Counted from the first letter of the stretch, positions 1 to 5,137 are shown. The stretch is DNA of 6,239 nt from Candidatus Moraniibacteriota bacterium (GCA_003510795.1 DOKP01000069.1:4717-10955); one strand, 5' to 3'. Translations and numbers: made by a program. The notes: a model not told the origin generated them from the sequence alone.

Positions 1-2126
1 TTGTCTCCACTTATTATCTCTTGAGCAATGTTGGAAGGCACTTCGGCATATTTTGTAAATTCCATTACAGATGAAGCTCTTCCTTGGGTCATACTTCTAA
101 GTTGAGTAGTATAACCAAACATAGCTGACAATGGAACTTCTGTTTCAATTTCTTTGATAATTGCAGTTCCTTCACCTTTGTCATTAATTTCCTTAATGAT
201 ACCTCGGCGAGAATTAATGTCTCCCACTACGTCTCCCATGTATTGCTCAGGGGCAGAGATAACCACTTTCATTATCGGTTCGAGTATAATTGGTTTAGCT
301 AATCTAGCCGCGGCCTTAAAAGCCATTGAACCCGCTACTTTGAAAGCGGCTTCGGAGGAATCCACATCGTGGTAGCTTCCATCATATAGAGTAGCTTTTA
401 CATCCACCATTGGAAATCCCGCCAAGATACCATTACCCATAGCTTCCTTGATACCCTTTTCAACATGAGGAATAAACTCTTGTGGGATTGTTCCTCCTTT
501 AATTTCATTGGCAAACTCAAATATGGCGTCTTCTTTTTTCTTGCCAGATTTTCTTTCAGCTTCTTTTTCTTCTTCAGTTTTTTCTTCTTTGACTAATGGC
601 TCCAAGCGAATCCAACAATGTCCATATTGTCCACGACCTCCAGATTGTTTAATATATTTACCTTCAGCCTCAGCATTACCTTTTATAGTTTCTCGATAAG
701 CCACTTGAGGTTTACCAATATTGGCCTCAACTTTAAATTCTCTTTTCATTCTGTCTACTAAAACATCCAGATGAAGCTCACCCATCCCAGAAATAATTGT
801 TTGCCCGCTTTCCTCATCAGTTCTCACTCTAAAAGTAGGATCTTCTTCAGAAAGTTTGCGAAGAGCAATAGCCATTTTTTCCTGATCAGCTTTTGTTTTG
901 GGCTCAATAGCGATATCAATCACTGGCTCTGGGAAAGTCATCTTTTCTAAAATGATATGTCTGTCCATATCGCAAAGAGTATCTCCAGTGGTAGTATTTT
1001 TAAGTCCTACCAAAGCACCAATTTCCCCTACTCCCAAGAAATCAATTTCTTCGCGATGATTAGCGTGCATTCGCAGAATTCGGCTAATTCTTTCTTTTTC
1101 TCCCTTGGTGGAATTATAGACATAAGAACCGGATTTAAGTGAACCGGAATAAATTCTAAAAAATGTTACTTGTCCCACAAAAGGATCAGTCGCTACTTTA
1201 AAAGCTAAGGCTGCAAAGGGTTCTTCTTCAGTAGGATGAATATTCAATTCTGCTCCGGTTTTTTCATCCTCAGCCTTAACTGGAGGAAGATCAGTTGGCG
1301 CAGGCAAATAATCCAAAACGGCATCCAAAACTAATTGCACACCTTTATTGCGAAGAGCCGTTCCAGTCAAAACTGGAATTAATTTTACATCAATTACCGC
1401 TTTTCTTAGAGCAGCTTTTAGCTCCTCTTGAGAAATTTCCTCACCTTCCAAAAATTTCATAGTTAATTCATCATCCGTTTCGGAAATTTTTTCCACCAAA
1501 ATATCTCTTTTGGCTTGGGCTTTTTCCGATAATTCAGCAGGAATTTCTTTTTCTACTACAGTTTCTCCCATCGCTCCTTCAAATTCATAAGCTTTCATTT
1601 TTACCAAATCAATTACTCCGCTAAATCCCCCTCTTTCTCCGATGGGGATCTGAATCGCGACTGCCTTGGGGCTAAGTCTGTCATGAATTGATTTTAGAGC
1701 TTTATCAAAATCAGCACCTTCTTTGTCAATTTTATTTATAAAACACATTCTCGGCACGCCGTATTTATCCGCTTGGCGCCAAACTGTTTCCGATTGTGGC
1801 TCAACTCCTTCTTTGCCATCGAAAATAACCACGGCGCCATCAAGTACGCGAAGTGATCTTTCTACTTCCACAGTAAAGTCCACATGTCCAGGAGTATCAA
1901 TAATGTTGATCTGGTGTTCTTTCCAGGTACAAGTCGTAGCGGCACTGGTGATAGTAATGCCTCTTTCTCTTTCTTGTTCCATCCAGTCCATGGTGGCTTC
2001 TCCTTCATGCACTTCACCGATTTTATGAGTAATTCCGGTGTAATACAAAATACGCTCAGTGGTGGTAGTTTTACCTCCATCAATATGAGCGATGATTCCA
2101 ATATTTCTTAATTTTTTTATGTCCAT
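1..2126 (-). CDS. fusA: Elongation factor G (EF-G), 3' end cut by window edge
   Basis: EF-G is the cytoplasmic GTPase that drives ribosomal translocation and, with RRF, ribosome recycling. 708 complete codons are visible with no internal stop. The E. coli protein is about 704 residues, so only a few codons are missing. GTPase motifs, in order: P-loop AHIDGGKT (13-20), switch I around RGITIT (55-60), DTPGH (77-81, with His81 the catalytic position) and NKID (131-134). Domain IV shows GGRGQYGH and, later, DGSYHDVDSSE; the C-terminal part has MFGYTTQLRS and a QGRAS motif. Two oddities: the P-loop has Gly17 where most EF-Gs have Ala, and a Lys/Glu-rich insert of about 16 extra residues (within 512-536) interrupts domain IV after 'LEPL'. 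The start is the first ATG before KKLRNIGIIAHID and has no recognisable Shine-Dalgarno sequence. It is the third gene of the rpsL-rpsG-fusA operon. Confidence 0.98.
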   Translation of the reverse strand, partial: MDIKKLRNIGIIAHIDGGKTTTTERILYYTGITHKIGEVHEGEATMDWMEQERERGITITSAATTCTWKEHQINIIDTPGHVDFTVEVERSLRVLDGAVVIFDGKEGVEPQSETVWRQADKYGVPRMCFINKIDKEGADFDKALKSIHDRLSPKAVAIQIPIGERGGFSGVIDLVKMKAYEFEGAMGETVVEKEIPAELSEKAQAKRDILVEKISETDDELTMKFLEGEEISQEELKAALRKAVIDVKLIPVLTGTALRNKGVQLVLDAVLDYLPAPTDLPPVKAEDEKTGAELNIHPTEEEPFAALAFKVATDPFVGQVTFFRIYSGSLKSGSYVYNSTKGEKERISRILRMHANHREEIDFLGVGEIGALVGLKNTTTGDTLCDMDRHIILEKMTFPEPVIDIAIEPKTKADQEKMAIALRKLSEEDPTFRVRTDEESGQTIISGMGELHLDVLVDRMKREFKVEANIGKPQVAYRETIKGNAEAEGKYIKQSGGRGQYGHCWIRLEPLVKEEKTEEEKEAERKSGKKKEDAIFEFANEIKGGTIPQEFIPHVEKGIKEAMGNGILAGFPMVDVKATLYDGSYHDVDSSEAAFKVAGSMAFKAAARLAKPIILEPIMKVVISAPEQYMGDVVGDINSRRGIIKEINDKGEGTAIIKEIETEVPLSAMFGYTTQLRSMTQGRASSVMEFTKYAEVPSNIAQEIISGD

Positions 2127-2161
2127 GATTTTTGATAAATTTTAATTTTAAATTATTCCCG

Positions 2162-2255
2162 CAAATATACGAATCTTTTACAAATCTACAAATAAAGCTT
2201 ATAAACAATAAACTTTATTAAAATTTGTAAATTTGTATAGATTTGTAGATATGTA
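2162..2255. repeat. Facing blocks of TACRAAT / ATTTGTA words in the rpsG-fusA spacer
   Basis: This fills most of the 132-nt gap between rpsG and fusA. On the plus strand, TACRAAT words start at 2168, 2179 and 2187 (steps 11 and 8). ATTTGTA or ATATGTA words follow at 2223, 2231, 2241 and 2249 (steps 8, 10 and 8). The second block is the reverse complement of the first in type, so the operon mRNA could fold into an imperfect hairpin here; CTTTATT and AATAAAG near the centre also pair. No gene is visible. Whether it is regulatory or simply an expanding simple repeat cannot be told from this window. Confidence 0.65.
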
Positions 2256-2258
2256 GTC

Positions 2259-2726
2259 TTAAGCGAAATGGGCGAAAGCTCGATTGGATTCAGCCATCTT
2301 GTGCACATCTTCTTTTTTCTTCATCGCGGCTCCAGCTTTTTCGGAAGCCTCAAGTAATTCATCTGCCAATTTAGAAGGCATGCTTTTTCCTTTTTTCTTT
2401 TGACAAACATCTTTTATCCAAGTCATGGCAAGCGCTTGTCTTTTATTTCCAGAAACTTGCACTGGTACTTGATAGTTAGTACCTCCTACTCTTTTTGATT
2501 TAACGACTAGAAGTGGTGAAACATTTTTAACAGCTTGCTCAAAAACATTCAATCCTCCTTTTTGAGTTTTTTCATGAATAATATCAAAAGCATCGTAAAC
2601 TACTTTTTCAGCGACGCTTCTTTTACCATCATTCATAATACAACCGATAAATCTTCCAAGTAGCATATTGCCATACTTAGAATCAGCTTTCCAATGACTA
2701 GGGAATGTTCGTTTTCTTCTTGGCAT
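2259..2726 (-). CDS. rpsG: 30S ribosomal protein S7
   Basis: S7 is a primary 16S rRNA binding protein that nucleates assembly of the 30S head and lies near the E site. The 155-residue product matches the usual bacterial length of about 156. Recognisable family segments are the N-terminal PRRKR, DGKRSVAEKVVYDAF (33-47), the core VKSKRVGGTNYQVPVQV, ALAMTWI, and the C-terminal KKKEDVHKMAESNRAFAH. The last residues are HFA, where many S7 proteins end in HYRW or similar. The ATG is the natural family start; the upstream 20 nt are A+T-rich word repeats with no Shine-Dalgarno match. It is the second gene of the str operon, 133 nt after rpsL and 132 nt before fusA; both gaps are long for this operon. 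In E. coli S7 represses its own operon through the rpsL-rpsG spacer; that spacer here has a different, repeat-based structure. Confidence 0.98.
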   Translation of the reverse strand: MPRRKRTFPSHWKADSKYGNMLLGRFIGCIMNDGKRSVAEKVVYDAFDIIHEKTQKGGLNVFEQAVKNVSPLLVVKSKRVGGTNYQVPVQVSGNKRQALAMTWIKDVCQKKKGKSMPSKLADELLEASEKAGAAMKKKEDVHKMAESNRAFAHFA

Positions 2727-2734
2727 GTTATTCT

Positions 2735-2825
2735 GTACTAATTACTAATTTTTACTAATATACTAATCATCGTCCAATTTGATTTCTACCACATTCGTAT
2801 ATTTGTACCTTATTCGTAATTCGTA
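2735..2825. repeat. Facing blocks of TACTAAT / ATTYGTA words in the rpsL-rpsG spacer
   Basis: On the plus strand TACTAAT occurs four times, starting at 2736, 2743, 2753 and 2761 (steps 7, 10 and 8). ATTCGTA or ATTTGTA occurs four times, starting at 2793, 2801, 2812 and 2819 (steps 8, 11 and 7). The layout copies that of the rpsG-fusA spacer: TACNAAT words first, ATTNGTA words second, facing each other. The two word sets pair except at the central base, so any hairpin would be interrupted. The repeats run to within 9 nt of the rpsG start codon, where a ribosome-binding site would be expected. Confidence 0.7.
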
Positions 2826-2859
2826 AATATTAATTTCTAATAATAAATAAATTTATATG

Positions 2860-3279
2860 TTATTCAGTCTTTTTTGGTCTCTTGGCTCCGTATTTACTGC
2901 GACCTCTATTTCGTCCGTCTACTCCAGCAGTATCGAGTACTCCTCGCACAATATGATAACGCACACCTGGAAGATCTTTTACTCTTCCTCCGCGAATCAT
3001 CACGATTGAGTGCTCTTGTAAGTTGTGTCCGATTCCAGGAATATAAGCCGTTACTTCCATTCCATTAGTTAGTCTCACACGAGCAATTTTTCGCAAAGCT
3101 GAATTTGGTTTTTTAGGTGTAGTTGTTTTTACGCTTAGACAAACTCCTCGCTTGAAAGGTCCTTGGGAATCAACAGGCTTATTTTGAAGCGTGTTAAAAA
3201 CATAAGACATCGCAGGAGATTTAGTCTTCTTTTTAACTGTTTTTCTTGGTTTCTTTTTAAGTTGGTTTATTGTTGGCAT
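2860..3279 (-). CDS. rpsL: 30S ribosomal protein S12
   Basis: S12 sits at the decoding centre and is the classic streptomycin-resistance locus. The product is 139 residues, longer than E. coli S12 (124) and close to the Gram-positive type (about 138), because of an extra stretch around residues 20-40 before the KRGVC motif. Diagnostic segments are MPTINQL, TTTPKKPNSALRK (52-64), IPGIGHNLQEHS (80-91), RGGRVKDLPGVRYH (96-109) and the C-terminal RSKYGAKRPKK. Lys57 and Lys101 match the streptomycin-sensitive residues K43 and K88 of E. coli, so no classical resistance change is present. Asp102 is the position methylthiolated in many bacteria. The segment after GVC reads LSV, where E. coli has TRV. 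It is the first gene of the operon, about 95 nt downstream of a strong predicted promoter; no Shine-Dalgarno sequence precedes the ATG. Confidence 0.98.
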   Translation of the reverse strand: MPTINQLKKKPRKTVKKKTKSPAMSYVFNTLQNKPVDSQGPFKRGVCLSVKTTTPKKPNSALRKIARVRLTNGMEVTAYIPGIGHNLQEHSIVMIRGGRVKDLPGVRYHIVRGVLDTAGVDGRNRGRSKYGAKRPKKTE

Positions 3280-3289
3280 TACTTGGGAT

Positions 3290-3329
3290 TTATAGTATAA
3301 CTGTCAACCTTACGATAGGTACACTACAA
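3290..3329 (-). promoter_or_regulatory. Predicted stem-loop in the rpsL leader
   Basis: In minus-strand RNA the 10-nt arm at 3329-3320 (UUGUAGUGUA) pairs fully with 3299-3290 (UAUACUAUAA), using two G-U pairs. A smaller CCU/AGG stem with a 6-nt loop lies inside (3319-3308). The base of the stem ends about 10 nt before the rpsL AUG, so it could affect ribosome access. Regulation is inferred; only the pairing is seen. Confidence 0.4.
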
Positions 3330-3350
3330 TAAAAAATTAATTTCACTATT

Positions 3351-3372
3351 AAAAAAACTGCTACTTAGTAGC
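3351..3372 (-). promoter_or_regulatory. Short hairpin followed by seven T's at the start of the str transcript
   Basis: On the minus strand GCTAC-TAA-GTAGC is followed by CAG and seven T's. It looks like a small intrinsic terminator, but it begins only 2-3 nt after the predicted transcription start. It may instead be a 5'-end protective stem, an early pausing site, or a stop for transcripts arriving from upstream. The stem is only 5 bp, so termination would be weak. Confidence 0.4.
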
Positions 3373-3380
3373 GCAAGATA

Positions 3381-3409
3381 ATAATATAGAAAAGTTTTTG
3401 TTTTGTCAA
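3381..3409 (-). promoter_or_regulatory. Sigma70-type promoter of the str operon
   Basis: On the minus strand a perfect -35 box TTGACA (3409-3404) is followed by a 17-bp spacer and a -10 box TATTAT (3386-3381, one mismatch to TATAAT). The expected start is near the G at 3374, giving a leader of about 95 nt before rpsL. It is the best promoter match I found in the window and lies where the ribosomal operon needs one. Confidence 0.75.
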
Positions 3410-3413
3410 ATGG

Positions 3414-3455
3414 AAATCACGATAACATGTTAACATATTAGCATTTTAACATAAT
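3414..3455. repeat. Octamer array A upstream of the str promoter
   Basis: Four consecutive 8-bp units of type NTTARCAT on the plus strand occupy 3421-3452 without a phase break (for example GTTAACAT, ATTAGCAT and TTTAACAT; the first unit varies to GATAACAT). The 42-bp block is 35/42 identical to 4336-4377. It ends 5 bp upstream of the -35 box of the str promoter, where an UP element or activator site would lie. Confidence 0.75.
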
Positions 3456-3483
3456 CCCCCATTAATTCCTGTGGCAAAAATAA

Positions 3484-3600
3484 GTCTGTCTTTGCGAGTT
3501 GGTACTCCAACGTGGCAATCCAGGAATATATTTAATTTGCAAATAATTAACTAGACTGCCACGCAATTTGAGGGTACTCAAATTACTCGCAGAGACAAAC
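3484..3600. mobile_element. MITE-like or REP-pair inverted-repeat element
   Basis: The element is 117 bp and has no coding capacity. The left arm starts GTCTGTCTTTGCGAGT (3484-3499); the right arm, read inward on the other strand, starts GTTTGTCTCTGCGAGT (3600-3585), 14/16 identical. Each arm then has its own small hairpin (3498-3511 and 3565-3584) and a shared CGTGGCA box (11/14 identical over 14 bp). The hairpin stems differ completely in sequence yet both pair. An A+T-rich centre (3525-3550) separates the arms. AAAAATAA occurs immediately on both sides (3476-3483 and 3601-3608) and looks like an 8-bp target-site duplication made from the neighbouring terminator's T-tract. From memory, TTGCGAG...GTGGCAATC palindromes are common dispersed repeats in other bacteria; this was not checked. 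Confidence 0.65.
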
Positions 3601-3645
3601 AAAAATAAAAAGAACCCGAGGTGTAAAATTCTACACTTCGGGTCC
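3601..3645 (-). terminator. Intrinsic terminator of the exported-protein gene
   Basis: It lies 31 nt after the stop of the gene at 3677-4132. On the minus strand 3645-3632 pairs with 3625-3612: 14 positions, including one G-U pair and one A-C mismatch, with a 6-nt loop. The T-rich tail TCTTTTTATTTTT follows. Its sequence closely resembles the terminator at 4498-4544, which shows that the two are related. Confidence 0.9.
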
Positions 3646-3676
3646 GTTGCCTCTTGAATCAGCCTAGCTCATCGGC

Positions 3677-4132
3677 TCATGTGGCGATAGAAGAGGTCAT
3701 CATACCCGCGACAGCAAAAGAGGAAGCAAAATACTTTCCGGCGTGGAAAGAGTTACCTCCGGAACTTGAGGAACCTTTTTTGGCGAGGGTTTTCACGGTT
3801 ACGAGTTGTGCACCACTTCCTGCGACGGAAGCATCTTGTGCGTTATTGACGGTCAAAGCTGGGGAGTGGATGTTGATGATACCGGTGAAATTTCCTGTGG
3901 CCGGCTGAATCTGCAGATTGGTTTGGCCAACGACAATTTCCGTGGGTGGAGTACCTCCTGTATTCGTCGCCGTCATCATCCCGTTGTTTCCCGTTTGACC
4001 GTTCATCAAAGCCTGAACATTACCGGCACTGTTATCCTGTTGGATACCACCGCTCGCGAATCCGCTTGATGCTAACATGGCAAGCGTCATCGCCAAAGCT
4101 AAAGCACAACACAGTTTTTTTTGCTTTTTCAT
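3677..4132 (-). CDS. Small exported protein of unknown function, G+C-rich
   Basis: The 151-residue product begins with a typical signal peptide: basic MKKQKK, then a hydrophobic run LCCALALAMTLAMLASSG, with a likely cleavage after SGFA (near residue 26). The mature part is rich in Gly, Ser, Thr, Ala and Asn, has no cysteine and no domain I recognise, contains a GSSSSGG linker-like stretch and ends in a mildly hydrophobic tail (ASSFAVAGMMTSSIAT). The start at 4132 is preferred over the in-frame ATG at 4150 because the latter overlaps the Shine-Dalgarno GGAGG (4148-4144, 11 nt upstream of 4132). Sampled lines are roughly 50-55% G+C against about 33-40% in neighbouring genes, and codons such as ATC, ACC, GTC, AAC and CTG are frequent, unlike fusA. 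That may mean transfer or different expression. It appears to be monocistronic, with its own terminator. It is probably surface-associated or secreted; no function is assigned. Confidence 0.8.
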   Translation of the reverse strand: MKKQKKLCCALALAMTLAMLASSGFASGGIQQDNSAGNVQALMNGQTGNNGMMTATNTGGTPPTEIVVGQTNLQIQPATGNFTGIINIHSPALTVNNAQDASVAGSGAQLVTVKTLAKKGSSSSGGNSFHAGKYFASSFAVAGMMTSSIAT

Positions 4133-4289
4133 TTTCAGTGAAACCTCCATCGTTGATTTGATACAACTTAAAAAAAGTTTCTGCCTCTTTGATAGTCAAA
4201 AAATATTTAACCGCTCCTTTCGGTTTGTTATTGACCATCTAATTAATCCTAACAACGAACTATCCCCATCTAATCAAAAAAGCATTTAC
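4133..4289 (-). other. Long 5' leader of the exported-protein gene
   Basis: If the promoter at about 4296-4330 is used, the transcript has a leader of roughly 157 nt. It contains a 5-bp hairpin AACCG/CGGTT (4225-4209) whose 7-nt loop AAAGGAG resembles a Shine-Dalgarno sequence. It also holds the word ATTAGATGG twice and the true Shine-Dalgarno GGAGG at 4148-4144. An out-of-frame reading frame from an ATG at 4238 runs through the leader into the gene. I do not recognise a riboswitch class. Confidence 0.35.
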
Positions 4290-4295
4290 AGCAAT

Positions 4296-4330
4296 ATTAT
4301 AAAATTATCATAAGTACTTTCTTTTTGCAA
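4296..4330 (-). promoter_or_regulatory. Probable promoter of the exported-protein gene
   Basis: On the minus strand TTGCAA (4330-4325) is followed 15 bp later by GATAAT (4309-4304), with a perfect TATAAT a little further down (4301-4296). The boxes are weaker than at the str promoter. However, they sit at nearly the same distance from the duplicated octamer array as TTGACA/TATTAT do at 3409-3381, which supports them. The exact -10 is uncertain. Confidence 0.45.
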
Positions 4331-4335
4331 GAGAA

Positions 4336-4382
4336 AAATCATAATAGCATGTTAGCATATTAACATTTTAACAAATTAACAT
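4336..4382. repeat. Octamer array B, sister copy of array A
   Basis: Five consecutive 8-bp units of NTTARCAT type occupy 4343-4382 on the plus strand, including GTTAGCAT and ATTAACAT. Positions 4336-4377 align without gaps to 3414-3455 with 35/42 identities. Three of the seven differences are A/G changes spaced exactly 8 bp apart (the R of each unit). The array lies just upstream of the probable promoter of the exported-protein gene. Confidence 0.75.
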
Positions 4383-4402
4383 GAAAGCACTACAATATAT
4401 TT

Positions 4403-4434
4403 TCTTAAATCTTGCATCATATATCTTAAATCTT
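4403..4434. repeat. Direct repeat TCTTAAATCTT in an otherwise empty spacer
   Basis: TCTTAAATCTT (11 bp) occurs at 4403-4413 and 4424-4434, 21 bp apart. The region from 4383 to 4497 otherwise shows no gene or RNA structure that I recognise. It is probably another local word repeat of the kind seen in the other spacers. Confidence 0.45.
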
Positions 4435-4497
4435 TTATTATCAACTCTTTAACTAGCCAATACGTTAACTAAATAATAATCAATCCGAAGTATTATT

Positions 4498-4544
4498 AAA
4501 TAAAAAGAACCCGAAGCGTAGAAATCTACACCTCAGGTTCTGGC
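4498..4544 (-). terminator. Intrinsic terminator of the zinc-ribbon gene
   Basis: It lies about 41 nt after the stop of the gene at 4583-4996. On the minus strand 4541-4525 pairs with 4522-4506 over 17 positions, followed by TTTTTATTT. Three positions that are C/A mismatches on the plus strand become G-U pairs in minus-strand RNA, so the fold fits transcription from the minus strand. Over 43 aligned bases it is 36/43 identical to the terminator at 3601-3645. Confidence 0.9.
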
Positions 4545-4582
4545 TTCCAAATAATAATAAAAACGATGCTAACCAATATTTA

Positions 4583-4996
4583 CTAAATCTTTTTTGCAGC
4601 TGTGCTATTATCGCAGCGTTTACATCTGAAATATGCGTCATGAAAAAATTGGTTATTTGCTCTTTCGAAGCAAAGTGCACAAGCGGGCAACTTGTGAGCT
4701 CGGACAAGCTCTTCAAAAACAACTAATATGTCTTTGCGCGATTTTCCGCTAAAAATATCAGAAACATCACTTCGCCATCTGCACTCATGTCTCCATTTTA
4801 ATTGAAGACATTTTGCCCAGCTAGGTACACTATATTCTCTAGAGAAACTTTCAAAAATTTTCCAAATACAGTCCGCTTTTTGTTCAGGAGATAAACGATT
4901 AAACTCTTTGCTACCAATTTGTGATTTAATTATCTCGCTAAACTGAGCCAAATCAGATGCCAACTCTTTCTCGTAATCTCTATATGAATAAGGCAT
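4583..4996 (-). CDS. Orphan protein with C-terminal zinc-ribbon motif
   Basis: The 137-residue protein belongs to no family I recognise. The first 100 residues look mainly helical and charged (YRDYEKELASDLAQF, SPEQKADCIWKIFESF), with a Trp- and Arg-rich middle (WAKCLQLKWRHECRWRSD). The C-terminus has a likely structural zinc site: Cys106-x2-Cys109, then Cys125-x2-Cys128, separated by 15 residues. Such ribbons are common in nucleic-acid-binding or protein-binding proteins, so a nucleic-acid role is possible but unproven. The start at 4996 is chosen because a strong Shine-Dalgarno GGAGGGGG (5009-5002) lies 8 nt upstream; an in-frame ATG at 5038 would place that site inside the gene. It appears to have its own promoter region and its own terminator. 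The product is intracellular: no signal peptide or membrane helix is present. Confidence 0.8.
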   Translation of the reverse strand: MPYSYRDYEKELASDLAQFSEIIKSQIGSKEFNRLSPEQKADCIWKIFESFSREYSVPSWAKCLQLKWRHECRWRSDVSDIFSGKSRKDILVVFEELVRAHKLPACALCFERANNQFFHDAYFRCKRCDNSTAAKKI

Positions 4997-5001
4997 AGCC
5001 A

Positions 5002-5009
5002 CCCCCTCC
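5002..5009 (-). promoter_or_regulatory. Strong Shine-Dalgarno that sets the 4996 start
   Basis: GGAGGGGG on the minus strand has 8 nt between its GGAGG core and the ATG at 4996-4994. It is the clearest ribosome-binding site in the window. It contrasts with rpsL, rpsG, fusA and the two genes at 5194-6206, none of which has one. Confidence 0.8.
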
Positions 5010-5100
5010 ATCAAATATGGAAAAAATTTTATAAACAACTATCCAAAAGGACCTCCAGACAGACTAGCATACACTGTTTACTAGGTCAACATTGCAAGGG

Positions 5101-5124
5101 AAATCATGAAGCAAAAATCATGAA
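5101..5124. repeat. Direct repeat AAATCATGAA upstream of the zinc-ribbon gene
   Basis: AAATCATGAA occurs at 5101-5110 and 5115-5124, 14 bp apart. Read on the minus strand it gives ATGATTT. ATGATTT or GTGATTT also lies between arrays A and B and their promoter boxes. It may be part of a shared promoter architecture; TTGCAA and TTGACC follow downstream, but I see no convincing -10 box. Confidence 0.45.
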
Positions 5125-5137
5125 ACATAGAGTAAAG

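Noticed and set aside
1862..2101. Minus-strand 79-codon open frame
   Set aside because: It is an out-of-frame shadow within fusA; the EF-G frame across the same bases carries the P-loop and DTPGH motifs.
3291..3306. TTGACA followed by TATACT directly before rpsL as a promoter
   Set aside because: The boxes (3306-3301 and 3299-3294) are only 1 bp apart, not about 17 bp. The pair at 3409-3381 is correctly spaced, and these bases fit a leader stem better.
4133..4260. c-di-GMP riboswitch suggested by the words CAAACC and GAAAGG in the exported-gene leader
   Set aside because: The remaining conserved segments of that class, such as CGCAAAGCC, are missing and the helices do not form.
3414..4382. 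Possible CRISPR array from the repeated words
   Set aside because: Units are 8 bp and contiguous with no unique spacers of 25-40 bp, and no cas genes are present.
4989..5038. Earlier ATG starts (5038 or 5011) for the zinc-ribbon gene
   Set aside because: They would place the strong Shine-Dalgarno at 5009-5002 inside the coding region, and neither has a site of its own.
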